A stretch of 64,000 nucleotides of DNA, taken from Mesocentrotus franciscanus (Eukaryota; Echinodermata; Echinoidea; Camarodonta; Strongylocentrotidae). Position 1 is the stretch's first letter. Each line of letters opens with the position of its first letter. Of the stretch, positions 11,760-22,362 are shown one piece after another. The stretch covers positions 20,212,259 through 20,276,258 of the forward strand of contig CP137684.1 in the NCBI GenBank assembly GCA_037976565.1, in the 5' to 3' direction. Position numbers and translations under genes: made by a program. Under the pieces are notes generated by a model, which searched no databases, was not told the DNA's origin, and worked only from the letters and a program-made list of their open reading frames with translations.

Positions 11760-13439
11760 TTGTTTGCTCGCAGATAAAATAGGCGATAAAATATACCCTA
11801 AACGAATAGGTACAGTGAAATTGTCTCGAAAAGATATAGTCCTACAAGCTAGGCTACAACTTTTCTCAATAGTAACATATGTTGAAGTCCCATCTGCAGT
11901 CGTTAGATCAAAATAACCCCATATAACTATTTGATTTTTCTATTAAATACATTAAAAATACTTGAATGCAGTCTCTCCATGTGGGGAGGGCCGGGGGACG
12001 GGAGGGGGGATCGAGGGGGGCTGAGGCCAAGGAAATATATACTTGAAATAGTGCTAATTAAACTTAGGGAATTCCAATTGAAAATGTTACATTATAGGAT
12101 TATGCAGATGAATCCCAATTTAGCTAGTCAGATTGGCTCTATATATAAGAGCTCGTTATAGAAAGGAAGAAGACAAATATAGTCACGTATTAATTGCATG
12201 AATGTGAAAAGATTTGATTGCTATATTGGAAACCGTAGGTATATAATCATGTTGAACTTGCCAATTTTAAAGGAATTAATACTGGCCGGCCGGGAGGGAA
12301 TTTTGTTGGTACGTGTTATAGTTTGGATGATGTGGGGAATTATTGAATGGCCGGTGTAGGCCGTATATTGTTCATGATATATTTATATTGATATTGAAAT
12401 GCCAGGAAATTAAGGAATATACCTCCTAGCAGCATTTAAAGAAGTGAAATAATTATTGGTAGAAAATCAATTTGAAGATGAACAAAAAAAATAACTAGAG
12501 CGTACACACTGTATCGCTACACTTGAAGAAATGGGAAACTTTAAATTTCAAATGAGAGGAGGGGCGCGGAGGGGGGGGGGGTCTTTGGGGAGCGCGCGAG
12601 GCCTATCGACAAAACAAAAAAACACATTAAGAAGTGTTTATAAAATGGTTTTGTATTTTTCTTCAAGGAAATTGCCTTATTAATTAATGATTGTAATATA
12701 TTCTACAGGTTCGCGCGCTAATTACTATAAGTTGCACGTCATATCGGTGGAGGATGTGCGCGAATGAGGATGGAGGAGGGGATCGAGGATGTCAGAGGGT
12801 GAAGTAAGCCTATATAGGGTGATGGGGGGTTCGGTGAAAAAATGACAAAAAGGAAAAGCTACATTGAAGCCGTATTTTCAATTATACACTGTATAAATCA
12901 AGTAAGATGAGGTTATAATTTGAACTATAATCATGATGTATAACTTAGCTTATCGCTCTGCCATATTGGCGTTATCGATCGAGTATAGTACGTATTAGAT
13001 ATGAGTGCATGTACATACTTGTGATTTGTAAGAATTTATGTTAATTTATTCCTTGTTGTATAATGTCTTTATTTCTTACATGTGTAGCCTTCATCATCAC
13101 CATCATTTATTTAAGTCAGTATTTTCTTTATAGGGATTACTGCCTTTCACGCCCGTGATAGGCTGCCTAGCTCCACTTCTTCTTGTCTCGCGAGCATCTT
13201 CTTCACTTAGACCAAGGAGTTATTACGTTATTATTGCTTAGACCAGGGGACCAAGGAGTTATTACGTACGTTATTAATAACTCCTTGCTTAGACCAACGA
13301 ATACTGCTTCTCTCTTACCGTTATCTTTCTGAAATCTTCGGTCTTCCTTTCCCTCTTAATTATGCCATCCACACCCAGACCCCATGCTCTTTTCACATGT
13401 TCATCACCTTTCCTTAATTAACACACGATCCATCAATCT
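11760..13439. other. Intergenic, no gene recognised
   Basis: AT-rich DNA with a few G-runs (about 11980-12020 and 12560-12590) and no exon-like segment. A short duplication containing 'accaaggagttattacgt' occurs at 13211-13290. Confidence 0.5.
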
Positions 13440-13608
13440 CAGGGGCGGATCCAGGATTTTTCAAAGGGGTGACATTTGCTTCTGAGGCATTTCTGAATGC
13501 GTAAACTGAACGGTTATGTGAATATTTCTTTGCTTTTTTCCTGCTATTTTTTTCGGAAGAAAACAAGGGGGTGCGTGCGCCCCCACGCTACCCCTGGATT
13601 CGCCCCTG
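13440..13608. mobile_element. 169-bp TIR element (MITE)
   Basis: Inverted ends CAGGGGCGGATCCAGG and, at the right, the inverse of CAGGGGCGAATCCAGG (one mismatch in 16). It is flanked by a 5-bp direct repeat AATCT at 13435-13439 and 13609-13613. No coding capacity. Its CAGGGGCGG ends resemble those of the element at 59516-59879. Confidence 0.8.
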
Positions 13609-14559
13609 AATCTCAATCAACTTCTAATTTAATCCCACTTCCACCACAGTTTCTTCCAGACCCAACTTCTCCATGAGCTCCCTGCATGATTGTGTTTCTA
13701 TCGGACAGTTTCACACCGCACATCTTCCGTCCTTTAATTATCAAACCACATTTAAATCACAGCTATCCGTGGCTTTTTATTATCAAACTATCATTGTCAT
13801 CTCTGTGCAGTACTTCATACTAAGCAGTTCGAAGGGGATAAGAACGTAATTTAAGTATGTGTAAATGAAAATGGGTAAGAAAAATACACCTCCCTATTAT
13901 AGTCTGGGCCTGAGTGTATAATATACTAGTGGCGGGTCGGGGGGGGGGCTAGGCGAATCCGATCGATCGCCGCCCCCTTTGGCGGCCTTTACACACAAAA
14001 AAGCGTTTGAAAAAAGCGGGGGCGGAAGAAGAAAAGGAGAAAATAAGGTAAGAAAGGAGAACTTAGAGAGGAAATGGAGAGAGGGGAAAACATAAATCGC
14101 TATACCCTCATTGAGTAACAGGCCGGCAACTTATTGGATGGGATAGAAACCCCATCGCACCGCAAGCTATAATATTATATGCGTAAAATGTATAATGGTG
14201 GATCGGGGGTCGTCCGCGGTCCAATTGCCAATTTGGTTATCAGTTTGTGACGTCATGTCCTCACTATTTATCAATTGCTTTTGTAGTTTAATCCCATTAA
14301 TTTCCCTTTTTATCCCCTAAAACTTGATTTCCCCATGCCTTTACACAGGTAATATGATTTGTATCATATTGCGTGCATGACATTTCACACAATTATTGTT
14401 CATGAACTTTGAAGAATTGATACTATTTTCTGAATATTGTATTTTCATAATTATTGATTCTTATATAAAGAGTTTATCAAAATTCACATTTTTCACGATT
14501 TAACTGGAAAAAATTGCTCTATATTAGTGCATCCACACAAAAACATATTACTATCAATC

Positions 14560-15710
14560 ATGCAAGGGCGTCAATCCGAGTTTGAGCATGGGGGGGGGGG
14601 ACACAATTACATGCCACCTTAATTTACAGTTACTTTCAAAGTCATACCACGTTATGTTGCTACACACACACTCTCTCTCTCTCTCTCTAGTTATTCTGTT
14701 TCACGGCATGTACTTTCATTGGTGACCGGTTCATTAATTTATTGTCTTTTTTTATCTTTGACGTTTCATTACATTATAGAGAAAGAAGACGATTCGTTGT
14801 ACCGTTCTCGACTCTTAATCCTTGTCTGTATTCAGTTTCCCCTCCCGCGCGAAGTGTGGAAGCTTTGACGTTGCATTCAATTATTAGGGAACGAAGACGA
14901 TTCATTTATTGTACCGTTCTCGACTCTAAATCTTTGTCTGAATTCAGTTTCCACCCTCTCGCGCGAAGCGTGGAAGCTTTGACGTTTCATTAAATTATTA
15001 GAGAAAGAAGACGATTCATTGTACCGTTCTCGACTCTTAATCCTTGTTTGAATTCAGTTCCCCTCCCCCTCTCACGCGAAGCGCGGAAGCTTTGACGTTT
15101 CCTTAAATTATTTAAAAAACGAAGACGATTCGTTGTACCGTTCTTGACTCTTAATCTTTGTTTGAATTCAGTTTCCCGCGCGGAAGCTGTGACGTTTCAT
15201 TTATTATTATTAGAAAAAGAAGATGCATGATTCGTTCTACCGTTCTCGACTCTTAATCCTTGTCTGAATTCAGTTTCCACCCTCGCGCGCGTAGCGTGGA
15301 AGCTTTGACGTTTCATTAAATTATTAGAGAACGAAGACGATTCGTTGTACCGCTCTCGACTTTTAATCCCTGTGTCATTAGATTTTTAGAGAAAGAAGAC
15401 GTTTCGTAGTTACGTTTTCGACTATTAATCCTTGTTTGAATAAAGTTTCCCTCCCGCGCGAAGCGCGGAATTACCTGTGACGTTTCATTTGATTATAAGA
15501 GGAAGAAGACGATTCGTTGTACCCGGCGTTCTCGACTCTTAATCCTTGTTTGAATTCAGTCCCCCTCCCGCGCGATGTGCGGAATCTTTGACGTTACATT
15601 AAATTATTAAATAACTTCTTTTCTGACAAAACATGGGGGACATTTCACCACCTGAAAATTCGTGGGGACGGGGACGTGTCCCCCCGTCCCCCCAGGATTG
15701 ACGCCCATGC
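14560..15710. mobile_element. Inner TIR element carrying a ~110-bp satellite
   Basis: Ends contain the inverted pair GGGCGTCAATCC (14566-14577) and GGATTGACGCCC (15695-15706). Flanking 8-bp direct repeats TATCAATC at 14552-14559 and 15711-15718 fit a target-site duplication. The interior is mainly an array of about eight units (feature 14742-15610). No transposase reading frame is visible, so this is a non-autonomous element. Confidence 0.7.
14742..15610. repeat. Satellite A, locus 1 (~110-bp unit)
   Basis: About eight copies at 102-116 bp spacing, one short copy, each with 'gctttgacgtttcattaa', 'gaagacgattcgttgtacc', 'gttctcgactcttaatcc' and a short GC palindrome (cgcgcgaagcgcg). The same unit recurs at 60185-60733 and 62554-63165. 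Confidence 0.9.
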
Positions 15711-15882
15711 TATCAATCTTACTTGGATGCTGGTGTGAAGAAATAAGATTCTTAGGGAGAAAATATGAAATTTATATTATCAATATAAAGAAAATAATTA
15801 GTGGATAGTGAGGACATGACGTCACAGACTCATGAGTGAGTTGTGAATCTGTCTTGTGATTTTCAAAGTTTATCATGCCATT

Positions 15883-16003
15883 AAAAATTTATAACTTTCT
15901 TATTAGTTATCCGATTTTGCTCAAACTTTTTTTGATTGGTTTGTCTGATTATTCTGCTTCTATTGAAAGTAAGTTATTTTTGGAGTGAACTTGCCCTTTA
16001 AGA
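15883..16003. repeat. Dispersed repeat, paired with 55003-55127
   Basis: About 120 bp that is the reverse complement of 55003-55127 with few differences. One end reads 'ggagtgaacttgccctttaa'. An interspersed repeat of unknown class. Confidence 0.75.
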
Positions 16004-16513
16004 CTAGCCGAAACACTGATAGATGGGAAAATTTCCATTGTACTTTTTGTTCACCATCATTGGAATTTGGTCAGTAAATTGATCTTTTCACTGCAATTCG
16101 GAAAGAGGGATTTCATTGCAAAAGATGATCTGACACATTAGGAGAAGGAGTGAAGGCTACGAGCCCGTAAATCCCATACATGTTCCCGCATTTCTTCAAA
16201 TACTTGCAAGTTATCTACCTCATTACTACAATCATGTTTCCCTTCTCTGTAGGCCTATAATTACTTATGCAACACCACTGCTGCTGCCTTCCGCGAAAGT
16301 TGTAAGTTTGAGCGAAGCAGGCTATGCATGACTATAATTATAATTGTACAGCGCGTCTAAAAAATGCGTGAAAAATACATATCTCTGGAGTTAAATATTA
16401 TATTTTCTCTTATCTTGACACCGTACATACCAAATATTATATACATTTACATTTTACCTATAACTTGAAAGAAATTTTAATTTCAGAAGAAATTATTGTA
16501 CCAGAAAACATAA

Positions 16514-16634
16514 TAGAGGATTATGTTATATTTGATCTTAATTAAGGGTATCTTCTTTTATCTTATTTGTTTATAGACCGTGATCATTGTTGAAGTCTAC
16601 TGATCGACCGACACAAATAGCCAGATCTTATTTA
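16514..16634 (+). repeat. 5' LTR (121 bp)
   Basis: Runs from TAGAGGATTATG to GATCTTATTTA and is base-for-base identical to 21614-21734. Unusually short for this superfamily. It lacks the usual TG...CA ends. It contains ACCGTGATCA at 16577-16586, complementary to the primer-binding site. Confidence 0.95.
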
Positions 16635-16644
16635 TGATCACGGT
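16635..16644 (+). promoter_or_regulatory. Primer-binding site, probably self-priming
   Basis: The ten bases directly after the 5' LTR, TGATCACGGT, are the exact reverse complement of ACCGTGATCA inside the LTR (16577-16586). They do not begin with TGG, as a site for a tRNA 3' end normally does. This matches the arrangement in Tf1-type elements, where the mRNA's own 5' end primes reverse transcription. Confidence 0.6.
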
Positions 16645-16655
16645 GACTATCAACC

Positions 16656-17732
16656 ATGCCTGTCGTCGCTTGCCCCATCCCTGGGTGTGACTACACTACC
16701 CCGGACCTTGAGACTGCCATCGTAGCTGCCTTAATCACTGCCCACAGCGCTTTCCACACCGCTGGACCTGCCGCCAAGGTGGAGAAGGTTAAACGCCCTA
16801 CAGTTGCTGCGGCTGGCTCAAGTGAAGAATGGGCATACTTCTTGTCTCGATGGACTGATTATGTCGCGGCCACAAAGGTCACCGGCAGGGACAAGGTTAT
16901 CCAGCTGCTCGAATGCTGCGACGAACCCCTACGTAGAGACCTCACAAGATCAGCAGGTGGGAGTCTGACCGGCAAACCCGTCGACGATGTTCTGGCAGCC
17001 ATCAAGAAGCTGGCGGTCTGTGAAGAGAACTCTATGGTGGCCCGTGTCGCGCTTCATAACATGCGCCAGGACCGAGATGAAACAGTACGCAGTTATGGGG
17101 CCCGCCACGTGGCCAGGCAGACATCTGCAAGTTCCTCATCAAGTGCCCCGGCTGTGACACCGACGTTAACTACACTGATGCCATCATGCGGACGTCCTCA
17201 CTCGGGCATCAGCGACCCCGAAATCCAGCTTGACCTCCTTGGCAACAAGAATCAGGACATGATGCTGGAGGAGGTCTTCCAGTTCGTTGAAGCCAAAGAA
17301 GCCGGCAAACGATCCGCCTCCTCGCTCCTGGACTCCCACTCCTCAGTGGACGCAGCTAGCAGCACCTACAGAAAAGCCAAGCAGACAACTGTTAAGGAGA
17401 AACAGGACCTTTGTGGTTACTGTGGCAGGAGAGGACATGGGAAGAGTGCCCCAGCCCGCATCCGTCAAACTCAATGTCCAGCATATGGCCACAGGTGCAC
17501 GCATTGTGATAGGCCAAATCACATGGAGAGCATATGCCGCAGTAAGGACAAACCTAAACGTTGTCACCCGGCGCCCCAAGTGATAATGAGGGTGCTATCT
17601 TTGATGCCCTTTGCTCCTGCCACACTACAGAGCGGCCTCATCGTGGATCAGCCATCCCCCTGGACCACCATGTGTATGACGACCTCTCCAATACGTGGCT
17701 CAAGAAACGGTCAACGCCCCAGCCGTTCATAG
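16656..17732 (+). pseudogene. gag: Retrotransposon gag, internally frame-displaced
   Basis: Nucleocapsid/capsid precursor of the LTR element; ATG is 11 bp after the primer-binding site. The N-terminus has a Cys/His pattern (CPIPGCDY). The capsid-like part follows, and near residues 250-295 there are Cys-rich motifs (CGYCGRRGHGKS, then CTHCDRPNHMESIC) typical of nucleic-acid-binding gag ends. Between about residues 150 and 185 the frame is displaced and becomes Ser/Thr/Pro-rich before returning, consistent with compensating small deletions. The last ~60 codons overlap the protease frame, which is -1 relative to gag, so a -1 frameshift may have been the original expression mode. Confidence 0.85.
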
Positions 17733-18424
17733 ACATGACTGTCAGGATCGTGCCCGATGACTACAATGCCTTTGGTTTCGACCTATCTACCCCTACAGTG
17801 TCTTGCTCTGTTTCTGCTATGGCGGACACAGGGTGCCAGAGCTGCCTTGCTGGTATAAAGGTCATCCACCGCCTTGGGTTACGCCAATCGGATCTCCTAC
17901 CGGTCGACATGAAGATGCGCACCGCTACAAAAGGCGGCATCCAGATCCTTGGGGCCGCCATCATCCGTTTCTCTGGCAGAGGCGAGCGAGGACAGGTTAT
18001 TGAAACTCGGCAAATGACCTACGTCACAGACAGCTCTGATAGACTCTTCCTGAGCAAGGAGGCATGCATCGCCCTAGAGATCATTCCTGATACCTTCCCT
18101 ACGTTGGGTGCGACTCAGCCGGCACACCAGGTGGGGACGCAAGCAGCCCTCCAAGACAGCTCTGGAGGAACTTGTAACTGCCCCAGGCGTCAACGGCCCC
18201 CCCAACCTCCTACAAAGCTGCCATTTCCTGCCACTGATGACAACCGTATGAAGCTACAACAGCACCTCCTCAAGTACTACCAATCGAGCACATTCAACAC
18301 TTGTGAACATCAACCCTTGACCCTCATGGACAGCCCTCCCTTGAAACTGATGGTCGACCCGATGCTGAGCCAGTTGCGCATCACACACCAATACCCGTTC
18401 CACTCCACTGGCGGGATGCTGTGA
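17561..18424 (+). pseudogene. Retrotransposon protease region (pol N-terminus)
   Basis: Aspartic protease of the retropepsin type. The active-site motif ADTGCQS lies about 90 codons into the frame, followed by a flap region and ILGAAIIRF near the expected position of the second core strand. The open frame ends with TGA at 18422-18424, just before the reverse transcriptase continues in another frame, so pol is broken here. Confidence 0.8.
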
Positions 18425-19423
18425 AAGCTGGATTAGATCATGACGTGCAGTTGGGCGTGTTGGAACCGGTCCCCATTGGCGAGCCTGTTACCTGGTGTCA
18501 TCGGATGGTGGTTTGCGCAAAGAAGAATGGCACACCGAGACGAACTGTCGATTTCCAGGCACTCAACGTCCACGCTACACGCGAGACACACCACACTCCA
18601 TCACCATTCCACCAGGCTCGGTCGGTCCCACACAAGAAGAAGAAAACCGTCTTTGATGCACGGTGATGGATACACCAGACGTTATGATGAGATCGTGTCG
18701 GACATTCACAACAAAACCAAATGTGTGGATGACACCCTGCTATGGGCGGACACATTGGCGGATAGCTACTTCCAAGCAGTCGAGTGGCTGGATGTCTGCG
18801 GTCGGAATGGCATTACCCTCAACCCTGACAAGTTCGTGCTGGGCGCAGATGTTGTTGAGTTTGCTGGATTTGAGATCACCCCCGACAGTGTCCGTCCATG
18901 CAAGAAATACTTACAGGCCATCCTGGACTTCCCGACACCAAAGAACATCACCGACGTGCGCTCTTGGTTTGGGCTTGTCAATCAAGTGTCCTATGCCTTC
19001 AGCATGACTGCGAAGATGCTGCCGTTCCGCCAGCTCCTGAAGCCTGCCGCAGCCTTCACGTGGGACGAGGCCCTCCAGAGTGCCTTTGATGAATCCAAAG
19101 CCATCATCGCCAGTGAAATCGAGGAGGGTGTGAGGATCTTTGACCAGAGCAAGCCCACTTGCCTGGCTACAGATTGGTCGAAGCATGGCATTGGCTTCTG
19201 GCTTCTCCAAAAACACTGCACCTGCAATTCCTCAGAACCATTTTGTTGTCCCACTGGATGGAAAATCACGCTTGTCGGCAGCAGGTTCACACACGCCGCT
19301 GAATCACGCTATGCTCCGATCGAAGGCGAGGCCCTTGCGGTGGCTGATGCCCTAGACAAGGCCAGATACTTCGTACTTGGATGTGAGGACCTCATCCTTG
19401 CTGTCGACCACAAGCCCCTTTGA
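18421..19423 (+). pseudogene. Reverse transcriptase and RNase H, with core deletion
   Basis: The first part (to 18666) shows the start of the palm domain, with CAKKNGTPRRTVDFQALN. At about 18660, after VFDA, roughly 40 codons of the catalytic palm are absent and the frame changes. It resumes at GDGYTRRYDEIV, and the second catalytic motif is CVDD (Cys in place of the common Tyr). Then come the connection region and the start of RNase H (ATDWSKHG, ESRYAPIEGEALAV). A frame break at about 19420 separates the RNase H C-terminus. The enzyme cannot be functional as encoded. Confidence 0.88.
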
Positions 19424-19647
19424 AGATCCTCACTGACCGCTCCCTAGCAGACATCCCCAACCCTCGTCTAAGGAACTTGAAAGAGAAGACCCTGCGATAC
19501 AGGTTCCGGATCGTCCATGTCCCAGGTGTCAGACACCGTGCAACAGACTGCCTCTCACGTCACCCGACTGGTGCCCCTTTGAAGCTACACCTGCCAGACG
19601 ATGTCGCGACCATTGGTCCTCCCCCTGTCAACTTGACAGAACCCTGA
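19420..19647 (+). pseudogene. RNase H C-terminal fragment
   Basis: Continues the RNase H domain in a shifted frame, with ILTDRSLADIPNPRLRNLKE and VPGVRHRATDCLSRHP, the usual end of this domain in Ty3/gypsy elements. TGA at 19645-19647 ends it before the integrase. Confidence 0.8.
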
Positions 19648-19713
19648 CACTCGTGGCTGGCTCGCACTGACACAGATGCTGACGCCATCGAAACAGGTAT
19701 CCTCTCATCTTCC

Positions 19714-20620
19714 GTGTCTTCCCTGGACTCACTTCGCCTCAAATCTGTCACATGGGACAGGGTGCGTACTGCCACAGCCAGCGACGAGGACATGCATTCC
19801 CTCATTGGCTTAGTTGAGTCCGGCCTACCAGCCTTCCGCCATGAACTCCCGGGTCCCCTCCGTGACTACTTCCAGTTTCGTGACGATCTTTATACAGTTG
19901 ACGGCGTTGTGCTTTACAAGGACCGCGTCGTTATCCCCTTCTCTCAGGGAGGAAGTTCTGACACACCTCCATGCTGCCCACCAAGGGGTCACCTCCATGA
20001 CCGCCAGAGCAGAGGCATCTGTCTTCTGGCCCGGCATCACCCCTGCCATCTCCACCCTCCGTGCTAGATGCGACCATTGTAATCGGATTGCGCCGGTCAA
20101 CCCTAGTTCGCCGCCAACTCCGCTGACTTCCCCGGTCTACCCATTCCAGTGTATTTGTGCAGACTTCTTCCATTACAAAGGCTGCAATTACTTGGTTGTC
20201 GCCGACCGATACTCCAACTGGCCGATAGTTGAGAGGTCCACCCATGGCGCAGATGGCCTCACCGCTTGCCTGCGACGCATCTTTGTCACATTCGGCATCC
20301 CTGACGAGCTGGCCTCAGACGGTGGCCCCGAATTTACAGCAGCAGCCACACGTCGATTCCTCCAAGACTGGGGTATCCATCATCGCCTCTCCTCCGTGGC
20401 ATACCCCCATAGCAACTGTCGCGCTGAAGTGGGTGTAAAGACCATCAAGCGCCTTCTCCTGGACAACACCAGCCCTACCGGTGCCCTTGACACTGACGCA
20501 TTCCAACGTGCGATGCTTCAGTATAGGAATACACCTGATAGGGACACCAAACTCTCCCCCGCCATGTGCGTATTCGGTCATCCTATTCGACTTCATCCCA
20601 GTGGCGCCAGGCAAATATGA
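19714..20620 (+). pseudogene. Integrase (zinc and catalytic core), frameshifted
   Basis: An N-terminal fragment at 19714-20067 is followed by a second frame at 19814-20620. The HHCC-type zinc region is recognisable around [23 protein letters not shown] and CDHCN. The catalytic core keeps the D in CICADFF, the D in [12 protein letters not shown], and a downstream E in [13 protein letters not shown] frame break near 20580 separates the C-terminal domain. Confidence 0.85.
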
Positions 20621-21402
20621 GCCTCACCGCACTTGGCGTGCGACCTTCGCGGCTCGGGAAGATGCACTGCGCAATCGCCACATGAGAAGTGCTGAACGCT
20701 GGTCGGAGCACACCAAGCGACTTCCGCCCCTTACGGTTGGTGACCATGTCCGCATACAGAACCAGATGGGATCCCATCCTTAAATGGGACAAGACTGGGG
20801 TCGTAGTCGAGGTCCGCCAATTCGACCAATACGTGATCCGCGTCGACGGCTCCAGGAGAGTTACACTACGGAACAGGAAGTTCCTGAGACAGTACGTTCC
20901 AGTGTACCCACGCCCCCCTCCTTTGGTGATGAACAGTGACTTTGGCACAACTCGTCCGAGTACTCGGCAGCCCGTCCTGCGGCCAGACCTTGGGGCCCTG
21001 CCGCGTCCTACCGATCAGCCTGGGGATCCCGCTTCCGGCCCTGCGACAGCCCTACCCCTGGTGCCACCATTGACGTGCCCTGACACCCCTGCCACCAGCC
21101 GGCCAGGACCTGTCATGCCTTCTGCCCGGCAGCCCCAACGACCCCTGCCACTTCTTCCGAACGGTCCATCGCACGCCCGTCGTTCTCTTCGCGCATCTGT
21201 GGTTGTTCCTGTCCCTTCGTCTGTCGACACGCAGTTGCAGCCGCCACACCCGTCGGTGTCGCCCCTCAGTTGTCGCCTTCCCAGCCCCCCAGACAGGCCA
21301 GTGCTCCTCCTAGGCGATCTACCCGTCGCCCGGCCAAACCCGCCTGGCACTCAGACTATGACATGTGACATTGACACTCGAACAATTTGCCTTATGTCTT
21401 AG
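20588..21402 (+). pseudogene. Integrase C-terminal region and Pro-rich tail
   Basis: Two overlapping frames cover the end of pol. First, a segment with RHMRSAERWSEHTK, then DHVRIQNQ and, in the other frame, DKTGVVVEVRQFDQYVIRVDG. The latter resembles the small beta-barrel of gypsy integrases. A Pro/Arg-rich tail follows to TAG at 21400-21402. Confidence 0.7.
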
Positions 21403-21603
21403 ATTTTTAAGATGATATTTGGCTATAGCATTGATCGTTTTGGTAGTTACTGATGACCTTCCGTCATGTATTAGGTTTTGTTTTAGCCTGGTTCGCGTTC
21501 ATGTTTATTGTTCTTACATTTTTCTACTTGTCGTTGATCATTGGGTCATATTTTAAGTCTTTGTTGCACTGTTAGACTTTCACTTCTTTTTGCACCAAAG
21601 ACT

Positions 21604-21613
21604 TGGGGGGAGA
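21604..21613 (+). promoter_or_regulatory. Polypurine tract of the LTR element
   Basis: A purine run (GGGGGGAGA) directly abuts the 3' LTR, the expected position for the plus-strand primer. Confidence 0.75.
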
Positions 21614-21734
21614 TAGAGGATTATGTTATATTTGATCTTAATTAAGGGTATCTTCTTTTATCTTATTTGTTTATAGACCGTGATCATTGTTGAAGTCTAC
21701 TGATCGACCGACACAAATAGCCAGATCTTATTTA
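21614..21734 (+). repeat. 3' LTR (121 bp)
   Basis: Identical to the 5' LTR over all 121 bases and followed by the CATAA duplication at 21735-21739. Confidence 0.95.
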
Positions 21735-21739
21735 CATAA

Positions 21740-22362
21740 TATTTTTCACTTCACCATGACAACAAAAAAAATGTACATAACTTGAAGGAAACTTTGATAT
21801 TGGAATAGATTATGGATGAGAGTCCGTTATTTATACATATAGACAATTACACGATCATATTTTGATGATGAAAATTACAGAGGATGCATAAATAATGAAA
21901 AATTAGAATTAAAATATCATCATTATTCTTTGTTATGCCAATATTGGAGACACGCTTATATAACATGTACCTATCTGCGCGCAAGTTACGCCTATTGTTA
22001 AATTCCTAAGAAATTTGAATTCCATACGTTACTCGGTGGCAAAACTACGGGCCCGGACTACGGGGAGGCCCCGACCCCCCCCCCAATGGAATTGCATACA
22101 TATAATTCGAAAAGGCTTAAATGAGCTTGAGAGCTTGAGAGAGGAATGTAAAGACACGATGTTATATTCCGAATGCTGTCAAATGTGATTTTAGAGGTAT
22201 GATTATTGAAATCTCCCTATATACATCCATCCTATAAATCGTGCCCGCACGTCGTTCGACCAACGGTACGCCAGTTTTGACACAAGTCATGCGTCCTGAT
22301 TGGGGGAGGGGGTGATTGTCCTATAAGAGGGTAATTTTCCTGGGGGTTAATTGTCCTAAGGG
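21740..22362. other. Intergenic; short 'ggtaattgtcc' minisatellite at the right end
   Basis: AT-rich DNA without a gene, then at about 22301-22362 a degenerate array of 'gggtaattgtcctaag'. The array continues at 23940-24095 on the far side of the hAT-like element, showing the element inserted into it. Confidence 0.6.

Larger units (their letters stand above)
14247..15825. mobile_element. Outer TIR element of a nested pair
   Basis: The ends are a perfect 21-bp inverted repeat: GTGACGTCATGTCCTCACTAT on the left (14247-14267) and its complement at 15805-15825. The inner element at 14560-15710 occupies most of the span, leaving roughly 310 bp (left) and 115 bp (right) of original sequence. Confidence 0.7.
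16514..21734 (+). mobile_element. Ty3/gypsy-type LTR retrotransposon, recent but defective
   Basis: A 5.2-kb element with two identical 121-bp LTRs and a 5-bp target-site duplication CATAA (16509-16513 and 21735-21739). Between them lie gag, protease, reverse transcriptase, RNase H and integrase in the Ty3/gypsy order. The coding region changes reading frame at least six times, and the reverse-transcriptase core is missing about 40 codons near 18660. The three host genes in this window show no frameshift over about 4.2 kb of exons, so base-calling error is an unlikely reason for the breaks. Identical LTRs indicate recent insertion, so this copy was either mobilised in trans or damaged very recently. 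No envelope gene was seen. Confidence 0.93.

Noticed and set aside
21015..21350. Gly/Arg-rich minus-strand frame
   Set aside because: Antisense shadow of the GC-rich Pro-rich tail in the retrotransposon.
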